Origin: SM23-62 sp964575235
Lineage (GTDB): Bacteria > Bacteroidota > Bacteroidia > Bacteroidales > SM23-62
NCBI GenBank assembly: GCA_964575235.1
Contig: CAZNQG010000011.1
Location: 1 to 47,600, forward strand
Direction: 5' to 3'
DNA length: 47,600 bases
The notes under the pieces are model-generated. The model was not told the origin of the DNA and searched no databases. It was given only the letters and a program-made list of their open reading frames with translations. Positions 1 through 8,035 of this stretch are shown here, one piece after another (position 1 is the first letter of the stretch; every line of letters begins with the position of its first letter). A program made the translations under genes and the position numbers.

Positions 1-516
1 ATAGCCATAATCGGTCCTTGAATCTTTCTTATGGTTCTTTACGATATAGTTGAACGGGTCGATATTCGCATGCCGCGTCCGGGAGTATATAACATAATGC
101 ATCAGGTCCGAAACCCGGCTCCATTCCACCGCCTCCGGATCAATGATCAGGCAGCCGTGTACGCCCAGGGATGCCAGGATCTTCAGTTCCCTGTAGCTGT
201 CCTGCCTTGCGGAGGACATATAGACCTTGAGGTTCATCTTGCGCAACAGGGGCAGGCGGCCGGTGATCCCGGTAAAATCACCCATGCCCTGGACAAATAC
301 TGCGATGGGGATGTTTTCCCAGGCCGCCGAAAGGGGCATGTCCGCCAGGGTGCCCCGGTGCTCGTAAAGGATGCAGAACAGGGTATTCCGTTCGTTCACA
401 TGGTTGCTGGCCGGATGAACCATTTCCGGCCGGTCAAGCCGCACCGCGAGGAGCTGTTTCTCCATCCGGCTGACCAGCTCTGCGTGATAGTCCATTACCA
501 GCATCTTCCTGCTCAT
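1..516 (-). CDS. Unknown partner of radical SAM enzyme (C-terminus cut by window edge)
   Basis: An open frame runs leftward from an ATG at 514-516 through the window start, giving at least 172 residues with no stop. The start overlaps the stop of the upstream radical SAM gene by 4 bp (ATGA) and is preceded by a good ribosome binding site (GGAGG, within GGAGGTATACCCATG), so the two are translationally coupled. The visible protein begins MSRKMLVMDYHAEL and has alternating beta/alpha segments (KMNLKVYMSS, VHGCLIIDP) that would suit a TIM-barrel-like fold, but no CxxxCxxC motif. I do not recognise the family. A catalytically dead radical SAM-like (pseudo-rSAM) companion is one possibility, inferred only from the neighbour and the predicted secondary structure. 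Confidence 0.75.
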   Translation of the reverse strand, partial: MSRKMLVMDYHAELVSRMEKQLLAVRLDRPEMVHPASNHVNERNTLFCILYEHRGTLADMPLSAAWENIPIAVFVQGMGDFTGITGRLPLLRKMNLKVYMSSARQDSYRELKILASLGVHGCLIIDPEAVEWSRVSDLMHYVIYSRTRHANIDPFNYIVKNHKKDSRTDYGY

Positions 517-1511
517 GGGTATACCTCCTTAAGGCGGATCCTGGGTTCGTGCTGGAAGCGGGTCAGGATATGGGCAAGGCAGCCCCCGGCACAGAGCCGT
601 TCTTCCCGGTATTTGCAGTCATCGCATTCCTCGAAAATACCCCCGACTTCCGTACGGATGCGATGGTGCAGGTGCTCGTAATAGGCCCCGATATCGTTCA
701 TGGAATCAAAATCGTAGATGGATTTACGCTGGTAGTTCGACAGGGGGAAACAGGACCAGATCATCATGTCGGGTCCGATATCCAGGGCCGGTCCGCAGCT
801 GAACTTTACCAGTCCCCCGTTCAGCTTGTAAAGCCTTCCCAGCTGATCCTCGTCGAACAGGCACATGGGCATCCCGCAATCGAAACCCAGTTTGATCCTG
901 AATTTCTCAAGCACCGGGATATAGGACATCAGGCACCGGGCCATTGCCTTCAAGTCCTCCAGGGCCACGTACTCGTTCTGCTCCCCGACAATGGGATGGC
1001 AGAGTCCCAGGCGGATATGCCTGATCATCCCGTAGCGGTTGACATACTGGATGATAAAATCCATGTCGAACTCCGGTTTATACACATTGAAACCGGGGAC
1101 GGTCAGATGGCCGAAAACCTTGAGAAAACGGTCTATCTTTTCTTTTTCTTTCTCGCTGGAAAGATCCGGGTGGTTAAGATTGCAGACAAATGAGATCCGG
1201 TCGGGATGGACCGGGGCCAGATGCTTTGCCATGCGTTCGAATTGTGCATCAGATATAATTCCGCAGGTAAAGATATTCACGTGAAAGCCACGTTCCAGAA
1301 GGTAAAGGCTGAACTCCGTGATCTCCGGGTGAAGGGTGGGTTCCCCCCCGAGCAGCGCGATGGCGTGCTTGCCTGATGCCTCGTGCAAGTCCGCGATGTA
1401 AATCAGGTCTTCCCAGTCCATCATTTCGTTCTCCGCGCCGTCCATATGTTGCTGTGCGAAGCAATACGGGCAGGACCTTACGCATTTCTCTGTGAGCAGC
1501 AGGTTTGCCAT
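513..1511 (-). CDS. Radical SAM protein with SPASM-type C-terminus
   Basis: The protein opens with MANLLLTEKCVRSCPYCFAQ, containing the CxxxCxxC motif that ligates the SAM-binding [4Fe-4S] cluster, followed by LLGGEPTLHPE, the GGEP SAM-binding segment. The C-terminal third has further cysteines (FDCGMPMC, KFSCGP, WSCFPL, then CDDCKYREERLCAGGC) in the order expected of a SPASM domain holding auxiliary clusters. SPASM enzymes commonly modify ribosomal peptides or protein side chains or act as sulfatase-type maturases; the substrate here is unknown. I chose the ATG at 1509-1511, which places the cluster motif about ten residues in, as is usual; an in-frame TTG at 1538 would add nine residues. 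It is coupled to the truncated downstream gene by a 4-bp overlap. Confidence 0.88.
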   Translation of the reverse strand: MANLLLTEKCVRSCPYCFAQQHMDGAENEMMDWEDLIYIADLHEASGKHAIALLGGEPTLHPEITEFSLYLLERGFHVNIFTCGIISDAQFERMAKHLAPVHPDRISFVCNLNHPDLSSEKEKEKIDRFLKVFGHLTVPGFNVYKPEFDMDFIIQYVNRYGMIRHIRLGLCHPIVGEQNEYVALEDLKAMARCLMSYIPVLEKFRIKLGFDCGMPMCLFDEDQLGRLYKLNGGLVKFSCGPALDIGPDMMIWSCFPLSNYQRKSIYDFDSMNDIGAYYEHLHHRIRTEVGGIFEECDDCKYREERLCAGGCLAHILTRFQHEPRIRLKEVYP

Positions 1512-1647
1512 TGAATCTTGAAAGGGGATGTGTGTCAAAATATAAAAAATCTGCGAATATAAGCGGATCTGTATAGGGTTTGTGCGGATAAAACCGTTAA
1601 TTTATATACAGGTCAAATAAGCCGTATCTGTTTGAACGGCGCCGGAC

Positions 1648-2385
1648 ATGAAAATGGAACCACACACCCGGAAAATCCTGCTGATCCTTTCCCTGTTTGC
1701 CGTTGCCATGGGACTTCTGGAAAGTGCGGTGGTTATCTACCTGAGGGACATACTTTATCCCGGGGGGTTTGAATTTCCCCTTTCTCCGGTGCGGCCGGAC
1801 CTGGTCTGGACGGAGATCCTCCGGGAGCTGGCCACCCTGGTCATGCTGCTGACGGTCGGTGTGCTCGCGGGAAGGTCGCTGGCGGAGCGCTTCGCCTGGT
1901 TCCTGTATGCTTTTGCCGTCTGGGATATATTTTATTACGTCTTTTTACAGCTCCTGATCGGATGGCCGGGCTCCCTGCTTACCTGGGACGTGCTGTTTCT
2001 CCTGCCGCTTACGTGGACCGGTCCCGTAATCACCCCCCTGATCGTCTCCGCCACCATGATCCTGTTCTCCCTGATGATCGTGACCGGAACCTCCGGCCAT
2101 CCTGCGCCTTCTATTCGCATTACGCGGCTCAGCTGGATCCTGCTTGTCATCGGATCACTGGTCCTGGTCGCGGCCTTTACATGGGATTACTCCGGTTTCG
2201 TTCTTGAGAGGCTCAGTTTCCGGGATATCTGGACCCTCCCCGGCAGCCGGATCTATGACCTGGTCCACCAGTACGTTCCCCGCAGGTTCAACTGGTGGCT
2301 TTTTAGCCTGGGGGAAGCGGTTATCCTTTCGGGCATCTATGTATTCCGGCGGAGGACCCGGACGCAGCGGTACGAATCCTCATGA
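1648..2385 (+). CDS. Multi-pass membrane protein of unknown function
   Basis: This 245-residue protein is mostly hydrophobic, with about six predicted transmembrane segments: near residues 9-31 (ILLILSLFAVAMGLL), 60-76, 83-102, 112-145, 157-176 and 217-234. A basic C-terminus (FRRRTRTQRYESS) suggests a cytoplasmic tail. Between segments lie conserved-looking aromatic stretches such as WDIFYYVFLQLLIGWPG. I do not recognise a named family. It is divergently oriented from the radical SAM gene across a 136-bp gap and converges on the S9 peptidase gene, whose stop lies 10 bp away, so it is probably monocistronic. No signal peptide or catalytic motif is evident. Confidence 0.75.
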   Translation: MKMEPHTRKILLILSLFAVAMGLLESAVVIYLRDILYPGGFEFPLSPVRPDLVWTEILRELATLVMLLTVGVLAGRSLAERFAWFLYAFAVWDIFYYVFLQLLIGWPGSLLTWDVLFLLPLTWTGPVITPLIVSATMILFSLMIVTGTSGHPAPSIRITRLSWILLVIGSLVLVAAFTWDYSGFVLERLSFRDIWTLPGSRIYDLVHQYVPRRFNWWLFSLGEAVILSGIYVFRRRTRTQRYESS

Positions 2386-2395
2386 CGGTCCCTCC

Positions 2396-4534
2396 CTACT
2401 TGCTGATCCCTGCCAGCTTCAGCATGAATGCATATTCCATGGCGGTTTCGCGGTACCGGCGGAAGCGTCCCGACTGCCCTCCATGCCCTGCTTCCATGTT
2501 GGTATGAAGAAGCAGCAGGTTGTCGTCCGTCTTCATGTCCCTCAGCTTGGCCACCCACTTGGCAGGTTCCCAGTACTGTACCTGGGAATCATGTAGTCCG
2601 GTCGTAACCAGCATGTTGGGGTAATCCTTGGCTTCCACGTTGTCGTAGGGGGAATAGCTGAGCATGTATTCGTAATAATCCTTCTGCTTGGGATCGCCCC
2701 ATTCGTCGAATTCCGAGGTCGTTAATGGGATGTCGTCGTCCAGCATGGTGGTGACCACATCGACGAAGGGAACGTCGGCCACGATCCCCTTGTAAAGTTC
2801 CGGCTGGAGGTTTACGACCGCACCCATCAGAAGTCCCCCGGCGCTTCCGCCCTGGGCAAAGAGCAGGTCCGGGGATGTGTATTTCTCCGAGATGAGGAAT
2901 TCGGCGCAGTCGTTGAAATCCGTGAAGGTGTTCATTTTCTTGAAAAGCTTGCCGTCCTCGTACCACTGCCTGCCGTTGATCTGTCCGCCGCGGATATGGG
3001 CGATCGCATAGACGAATCCCCGGTCAAGAAGGCTCAGCAGGGGTGACCTGAAGTAGGGTTCGATGGTATGCCCGTAGGATCCGTATCCGTATAACAGGCA
3101 TGGATTCTTCCCGTCCTTCACCAATCCCTTGCGGTATACTACGGACATGGGGATCATGGTGCTGTCGTCTGCTATCGCATACAGGCGGTGGGTTTCGTAA
3201 TTGGCAGATTCGAATCCCCCGAGCACTTCCTCCTGCTTCATCAGCTTTTTCTCCCGGGTCTCCATATTATAGTCGAAGGTGGAATTGGGCGTCGTGAGGG
3301 AAGAGTATGCGTATCGCAGGATTTTAGTATCCAATTCCGGGTTCACCGAAATGCGAGCTACATAGACCTCCTCCCCGAAATCAAGGTAATGCTCTTCTCC
3401 CGTATCCCATGAAATGACCCGCAGGTTCATCAGTCCCTCTTTCCGCTCGGCCACCACAAGGAATTCATTGAAAAGCTCTATGTCTGACAGGTAAACGTCT
3501 TCCCGGTGCGGGATAACCTCTTCCCAGTTCTCCTTCGGGGTTGCGCTGACCGGGGTCTTCATCAGGCGGAAATTTTTGGCGTCCAGGTTGGTCACGATGT
3601 AAAAATAATTACCGAAATGCCCGATGGAATATTCGAGTCCCCTCTCCCTCTCCTGGAATACCCGGAATTCCCCGTCCGGTTGGTCCGCGTCCAGGATCCT
3701 GTACTCATCGGAAAGGGTGCTGGAAGACCCGATGATCAGGTACCGGTCCGACTTCGACTTATAAACGTAGGCATTATAGGTCTCATCCTCCTCGAAGTAA
3801 ACCAGGGGATCCTGGCTGACCGGCGTTCCCAGCACGTGTTTGTATATCTTGTCGCTGCGAAGGGTTTCCTCGTCCTTACGGGTATAGAAAATGGTCTTAT
3901 TATCATTGGCCCAGGCCGCATATCCCACGGTGGTCGGGATGGTTTCGGCATACAGTTCCCCCGTTACCAGGTTCTTGACGTAGAGGGTGTATTTCCGGCG
4001 GCTGACCGTGTCCACCCCGTAAACCATCAGGGTGTTGTCCGGGCTTACGGAAAATCCTCCGATAGCAAAGTAATCATGCCCCTTCGCCAGTTCGTTCTCG
4101 TCGAGCAGGATCTCCTCGGCTGCATCCAGGCTGCCTTTCTTTCTGCAACGGAACGCATACTCCTTGCCTTCCTCATATCGGGTGTAGTAATAGTAACCGT
4201 TGTCCAAATACGGGACGCTGGAATCGTCTTTCTTGATCCTGCCCACGATTTCATCATACAGTTTTTGCTTGAGTTTCTCGGTATCCTTCAGCATGGCGTC
4301 ATTATAGGCATTCTCCGCTTCGAGGTATTCGATCACCTTCGGGTTCTCCCGTTCCCGGAGCCAGTAATACGGATCGATCCGGGTATGTCCGTGAATGATG
4401 AGTTCCTTCTCGATCTTTTCTGCGGTGGGCGGTTTCATGTCGGTTGTTTTGGGGGCTTGCTGGCACGAGGCTCCCAGGATTAGCAGGAGCGTGGGCACCA
4501 GTCCTTTCCGGGTGATAAAAATAGTGGTTTTCAT
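2396..4534 (-). CDS. S9 family prolyl oligopeptidase / oligopeptidase B-like, probable lipoprotein
   Basis: A 712-residue serine peptidase. The N-terminal part (about 35-430) fits the S9A beta-propeller, opening with the family's typical DPYYWLRERENPKVIEYLEAE stretch; the C-terminal part is the alpha/beta-hydrolase. The catalytic triad is visible: Ser about 563 in GGSAGG, Asp about 647 in GLHDSQV and His about 684 in EAGHGGQSGRF. Family members cleave short peptides after basic or proline residues. The start chosen (ATG 4532-4534) gives a hydrophobic leader ending LLILGASC, so the protein is probably a lipoprotein in the envelope; the open frame extends further upstream but only over the PspC gene. 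It lies 14 bp after that gene, suggesting cotranscription. Confidence 0.93.
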   Translation of the reverse strand: MKTTIFITRKGLVPTLLLILGASCQQAPKTTDMKPPTAEKIEKELIIHGHTRIDPYYWLRERENPKVIEYLEAENAYNDAMLKDTEKLKQKLYDEIVGRIKKDDSSVPYLDNGYYYYTRYEEGKEYAFRCRKKGSLDAAEEILLDENELAKGHDYFAIGGFSVSPDNTLMVYGVDTVSRRKYTLYVKNLVTGELYAETIPTTVGYAAWANDNKTIFYTRKDEETLRSDKIYKHVLGTPVSQDPLVYFEEDETYNAYVYKSKSDRYLIIGSSSTLSDEYRILDADQPDGEFRVFQERERGLEYSIGHFGNYFYIVTNLDAKNFRLMKTPVSATPKENWEEVIPHREDVYLSDIELFNEFLVVAERKEGLMNLRVISWDTGEEHYLDFGEEVYVARISVNPELDTKILRYAYSSLTTPNSTFDYNMETREKKLMKQEEVLGGFESANYETHRLYAIADDSTMIPMSVVYRKGLVKDGKNPCLLYGYGSYGHTIEPYFRSPLLSLLDRGFVYAIAHIRGGQINGRQWYEDGKLFKKMNTFTDFNDCAEFLISEKYTSPDLLFAQGGSAGGLLMGAVVNLQPELYKGIVADVPFVDVVTTMLDDDIPLTTSEFDEWGDPKQKDYYEYMLSYSPYDNVEAKDYPNMLVTTGLHDSQVQYWEPAKWVAKLRDMKTDDNLLLLHTNMEAGHGGQSGRFRRYRETAMEYAFMLKLAGISK

Positions 4535-4548
4535 ATGTTTGGAATCAG

Positions 4549-4746
4549 TTAATAATGGTTTTCTTCCGGCATTACGATCCACAGGATGATGTAAGCAAGA
4601 ATCCCGGGGAATCCTGCGCTGAAAAGGGTCAGGATCAGAAAAAGGATCCGCACCAGGGCGGTGTCCCAGCCCAGCCATTCAGCAAGTCCGGCACAGACAC
4701 CGGCAATGATCCGGTTGCTGGACCGGGTAAGTCGGTTCTTGTTCAC
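4549..4746 (-). CDS. PspC domain protein
   Basis: A 65-residue protein that is essentially one PspC domain: a short basic N-terminus (MNKNRLTRSSNR), the family signature IIAGVCAGLAEWLGWD, then a hydrophobic segment (LVRILFLILTLF) and a second one (FPGILAYIILWIVMPEE). PspC proteins are small inner-membrane proteins linked to phage-shock and envelope-stress responses, although in Bacteroidota they often occur alone without other psp genes, as here. It sits 46 bp downstream of the TonB receptor and 14 bp upstream of the S9 peptidase, all on the minus strand. Confidence 0.92.
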   Translation of the reverse strand: MNKNRLTRSSNRIIAGVCAGLAEWLGWDTALVRILFLILTLFSAGFPGILAYIILWIVMPEENHY

Positions 4747-4792
4747 AGCATTTGCTTATCGGGTATAAACAAATATATAAATAGTTTTGCTA

Positions 4793-7072
4793 TCAAGGTG
4801 CCTTAGGGAATCGAAACGGAAGCATCAGGGAAAGGGTGATGTTCCTTCCCCGGTTGTAATATCCCTGGTCCCTTAACACGGATAAATGATCCGTGTAAGC
4901 TGTATTGAGAATGTTGTTCACCATCAGGTCAAAGGTAATGGACCTGTTTCCCAGGGAAGCCGATATGCCCGCACCGGCATGAAGCAGGTGATAGGCATCC
5001 GATGGCTGTTCATTGGCCGAGGGATGATGCTGTGCCAGGGCAAGTTCCGATCCGATCTTAAGGTACAGTCCTGCTTTTTTAAGCAGGCGGACCGGCTGCC
5101 AGCGGATTTCGGAACGCAGACGGTTCTGCGGGATAAAGGGAAGGTTTCCCGTGGAGACCAGTTCACCCCGTGTCTGGTTATAGGCCGCCTTTATGCTGAG
5201 CCATGGGACCGGAAGCACCTCGAGTACGCATTCGAATCCGTAAATCCGGGCGTCACCCTGGAGATAACGGTACACCGGCATGCCTTCATCGGTGGTATCC
5301 AGGGTATGTCCCAGGTAAATGTAATCATGGATGAAGTTGTAAAAGGCGGCCAGGTCGAGGAGTATGATCTCCCTGTGGATATGAAAACTGGCATCAAGCT
5401 CATAATTGCGCTGTGAACGAAGGTCCCGGTTCCCCTGCTCGTACCGGAGTCCATGTTCTCCGTCCTGTGTGAGTTCCGCGATACTCGGGGCACGGTAGGC
5501 CGAGGCGATGTTTCCCCGGAACAGCAAGCCCTCCGCTAATTCCCAGGTAATCCCGATCGAAGCGCTCACATTTCCGTAATACCGGTCGAGTTCCGGCATG
5601 CGGTCTTCCGTTTGGGCCGAATCATTCTCTGCGTGATTATCGCTGTGTGAGTGAGATGATTTCTCCTGCTCCGGAACGTTCAGGAAGCGGTTGTCCATTC
5701 GCAGGCCCACCTGAAAATGTACCTGGTCCGGAAAATCATGCTGGTACATCCCGAATAGGGCCAGGTCATTCATAAAGTAATCGGGCAGCACCCGGTTGGG
5801 AGCTTCCCGGTTCCGATTGGACTGGGACATTCCCTGAAAGGCCAGGCAAAACTCTGATTTATCGCTGGAAACCATGTTGCTTCTGGCTTCATAGGAAAAG
5901 GTGTTCAATCTCATGTGTACTGCAGGAGATTCCGGCTCATCCGTAATCAGCATGCGCCGGTTGTGCTGGTATGACAAATTTACCTGAAGTTTGAAGGGGT
6001 CAAGGAAGAACCGGTTCCGGAACATCAGTAAATGATTGTCCAGGTCCTGGTACCAGAATTCATTTTCCCGGCTGTTTACTCCGACCAGGTTTCCGGCTTC
6101 CTCACCGGCCATTCCAGGTTTCCACTTCTGGTATTCATAATGCAGCCTGTGCATGGATCTGGCGGTCCTTATCCCGGCATGGGTCTTCATGCTGCCGCTG
6201 TTGAAACGGGAATTGACGACCCTTTCTCCCTTTCCATCGGTATAATCCATATGGCTGCGGCAGGCTCCCCCCAGACCCCATACCAGCGGTCCCATGTTTC
6301 CCTTTACTCCCAGTCCGCCTTCGATTCCGGCCGTATTGCCGAAATATTTCATTCGGGCATCCCCGGCGACGGAGCCGGGGTCCGCAGGTTTCTCTTCCAC
6401 CAGGTTGATCACCCCCCCGATCGCATCGGATCCGTACAGCAGGGATGCGGGGCCCTTGATGACTTCCACCTGCTCGAGTCCCCCTTCATCCACCAAATAG
6501 GGATGGTTGGCTGAAAACTGGTAATTCTCCATCCGGAATCCGTTGACAAGCACCAGGATATTTGAAGTTGACAGGCCCCGGATAACGGGGGATGAAACCG
6601 CACCTCCCCTGCTGAGCAGATCCACCCCCGGGAGGGATGCAATCCCATCGATCAGGTTCACATATCCCTCCCTTTCCATCCGGCTGGCCGGGATCATCTC
6701 GATCTTAATGGCATTGCGGTGTTGTGTGGAATGCCGGCCTCCTGAAATGACCACCTCATCGCCGGTGATCAGGCCGGGCGAGAGGATGACCGTAACGAAC
6801 CCGGAGCCTGTGGCGATGCGCTGCACATGGGTTTCATGCCCCATGAAGGATACCTGGAGTATGTAGGTCCCGGGCGGAAGTCCCTCCAGCAGGAAGCCTC
6901 CGTTTGTATCGGATACGGTTCCGCGTTCCAGCTGGGGCAGGTATACATTGGCTCCGACCATGGGGATTCCTGCCTCGTCGAGCACCCTGCCCTGGAGGTT
7001 TCCCCCCGGCTGCGCCCGGGCCGGAATGGTAATGAAGATCCACAAGAGTATATAACAGACAAATTCCCTCAT
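4793..7072 (-). CDS. TonB-dependent outer-membrane receptor with N-terminal carboxypeptidase-regulatory-like domain
   Basis: The start at 7070-7072 gives a signal peptide (MREFVCYILLWIFITIPARAQ). A CarboxypepD_reg-like beta-sandwich follows at about residues 25-105 (LQGRVLDEAGIPMVGANV, TNGGFLLEGLPPGTY), then the plug (SRGGAVSSPVIRGLSTSNI, LLYGSDAIGGVINL) and a beta-barrel ending in an aromatic C-terminus. It is about 759 residues long, usual for such receptors. A histidine-rich loop (SSHSHSDNHAEND) lies near position 5650, which is common in receptors for metal ions. The upstream neighbour, a small cysteine-bearing secreted protein, fits the same idea. The substrate is not proven; a metal or metal chelate such as copper or zinc is my inference. 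An in-frame upstream extension to 7156 is ignored because the signal peptide defines the start. Confidence 0.92.
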   Translation of the reverse strand: MREFVCYILLWIFITIPARAQPGGNLQGRVLDEAGIPMVGANVYLPQLERGTVSDTNGGFLLEGLPPGTYILQVSFMGHETHVQRIATGSGFVTVILSPGLITGDEVVISGGRHSTQHRNAIKIEMIPASRMEREGYVNLIDGIASLPGVDLLSRGGAVSSPVIRGLSTSNILVLVNGFRMENYQFSANHPYLVDEGGLEQVEVIKGPASLLYGSDAIGGVINLVEEKPADPGSVAGDARMKYFGNTAGIEGGLGVKGNMGPLVWGLGGACRSHMDYTDGKGERVVNSRFNSGSMKTHAGIRTARSMHRLHYEYQKWKPGMAGEEAGNLVGVNSRENEFWYQDLDNHLLMFRNRFFLDPFKLQVNLSYQHNRRMLITDEPESPAVHMRLNTFSYEARSNMVSSDKSEFCLAFQGMSQSNRNREAPNRVLPDYFMNDLALFGMYQHDFPDQVHFQVGLRMDNRFLNVPEQEKSSHSHSDNHAENDSAQTEDRMPELDRYYGNVSASIGITWELAEGLLFRGNIASAYRAPSIAELTQDGEHGLRYEQGNRDLRSQRNYELDASFHIHREIILLDLAAFYNFIHDYIYLGHTLDTTDEGMPVYRYLQGDARIYGFECVLEVLPVPWLSIKAAYNQTRGELVSTGNLPFIPQNRLRSEIRWQPVRLLKKAGLYLKIGSELALAQHHPSANEQPSDAYHLLHAGAGISASLGNRSITFDLMVNNILNTAYTDHLSVLRDQGYYNRGRNITLSLMLPFRFPKAP

Positions 7073-7116
7073 AGAGACGGGTGTTTGGAAATAAGAAATG
7101 GTTTCAGCAGTCTGGA

Positions 7117-7461
7117 TCAGGCCTCTGAAGGAGGAGCCCTGAGGCTTATGTAACATCCGTTAAAAAAGCCGGCAAACCGGACGGGGAATCCGGGATGCCA
7201 CTCTGGGGCAGGGGGAGCAGGTCCTTCCGGATCGGGATCATCCGAAGGTATATAAACGACAAACTCAAAACGGCACAGCGGGCAATCCTCACAGCCGTGA
7301 CTTTCCAAAAGTATTTCGCTTGCGGCATCAGCCTGCCTCGGGACCTGGTGATGATCTACGAAACGATGTACTCCCTGCAGAACCGGCGAAAAGATCAGAT
7401 GAACGGCAAGGAACAGGCACAGGTATTTGCAGGATTCCCTCACGTGGATTCGTTTCCGCAT
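7117..7461 (-). CDS. Small secreted DUF2946-like protein with CxxCPLC motif
   Basis: A protein of about 114 residues with a basic N-terminus and a hydrophobic segment (YLCLFLAVHLIFSPVLQG), then HRFVDHH, a cysteine/histidine motif (SHGCEDCPLCRFEF) and a C-terminal SLRAPP tail. Short leader, histidines, CxxC cluster and terminal RAPP resemble the DUF2946-type proteins often found directly before TonB receptors linked to copper or other metals. It ends 44 bp before the TonB receptor and is probably cotranscribed. Start choice is uncertain: ATG at 7461 gives a clean leader, but a TTG at 7488 lies three bases after a perfect AAGGAGG and would add nine hydrophobic residues. Confidence 0.7.
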   Translation of the reverse strand: MRKRIHVRESCKYLCLFLAVHLIFSPVLQGVHRFVDHHQVPRQADAASEILLESHGCEDCPLCRFEFVVYIPSDDPDPEGPAPPAPEWHPGFPVRFAGFFNGCYISLRAPPSEA

Positions 7462-7552
7462 GTAAAAATATAAAAACAATTCCGTCAAGGTCCTCCTTAT
7501 GAGAACCTTTTTCCTTCAGGGTATTTCAGGAATTTATATCGGACCTTCCTGC

Positions 7553-7990
7553 TCAGAACACGTATCTAAAATTCAGCCCGAACCGGTCGAAGTAGAAATC
7601 GGTATTATCGATAATCTGGAATGCAGGACGCCAGTCCATTCCCAGGGCCAACGGAACCGAACCGAACCGGTATTCGAGTCCCCCTTCAAACGGGACGCCC
7701 AGTCCGAACGGGTCACCGATCCAGGTATATGCGCCGATGCCGACGTAATAATAAAGGTTTTCATCCCCCAGCCTTCCGTAGAGGAAATCATACAGGGCCT
7801 CGGCCCCCACACCGTTTCCAAAAGATACGTCCGCATGGATCCTTCCCTTGTTGAATGCCCAGGCCAGGTCCACGGCTGCCCAGTTACCCACGACATTACC
7901 GAACCGGACCCCGATTTCCTGGGCATGACTGAACTGAAAGCCGAACAGGGCCAGCACTGCAATTACAATAAGTTTCTTCATGGTCTTCAT
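7553..7990 (-). CDS. Small outer-membrane beta-barrel-like protein
   Basis: A 145-residue protein with a signal peptide (MKTMKKLIVIAVLALFGFQFSHAQ) and a mature part of alternating amphipathic strands: IGVRFGNVVGNWAAVDLAWAF, LYYYVGIGAYTWIG, GLEYRFGSVPLALGMDWRP. It ends in FDRFGLNFRYVF, with a terminal phenylalanine as expected for BAM-dependent beta-barrels. It resembles the small outer-membrane or porin-like proteins common in Bacteroidota; no specific function can be assigned. It has its own promoter element (see 8018-8025). An alternative start at 7981 would remove three residues. Confidence 0.8.
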   Translation of the reverse strand: MKTMKKLIVIAVLALFGFQFSHAQEIGVRFGNVVGNWAAVDLAWAFNKGRIHADVSFGNGVGAEALYDFLYGRLGDENLYYYVGIGAYTWIGDPFGLGVPFEGGLEYRFGSVPLALGMDWRPAFQIIDNTDFYFDRFGLNFRYVF

Positions 7991-8017
7991 TTCTGTTGTG
8001 TTAAAGTAAGCTCGATG

Positions 8018-8025
8018 CAAAAATA
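8018..8025 (-). promoter_or_regulatory. -7 promoter element of the small outer-membrane protein gene
   Basis: Read on the minus strand the site is TATTTTTG, an exact match to the Bacteroidota -7 consensus TAnnTTTG. It lies 28 bp upstream of the ATG at 7990. A TTG occurs 22 bp further upstream, slightly beyond the usual 19-21 bp, so the -33 element is weak. Inferred from consensus only. Confidence 0.4.
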
Positions 8026-8035
8026 GGTTTTTTTC

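Noticed and set aside
31..681. A plus-strand open frame spanning the left edge
   Set aside because: It lies opposite two coupled minus-strand genes with recognisable features and a ribosome binding site; its translation is low in recognisable pattern.
1539..1647. A promoter for the radical SAM gene at TATATTTTG near 1541
   Set aside because: The spacing between TA and TTTG is off by one base from TAnnTTTG and no -33 element was found, so I did not list it.
3506..4483. A 325-codon open frame opposite the S9 peptidase
   Set aside because: No motif or signal is present and the minus strand carries an intact peptidase with its full triad.
4535..4678. An N-terminal extension of the S9 peptidase upstream of its signal sequence
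   Set aside because: The extension overlaps the PspC gene in another frame and precedes an internal lipoprotein leader; the ATG at 4534 explains the protein better.
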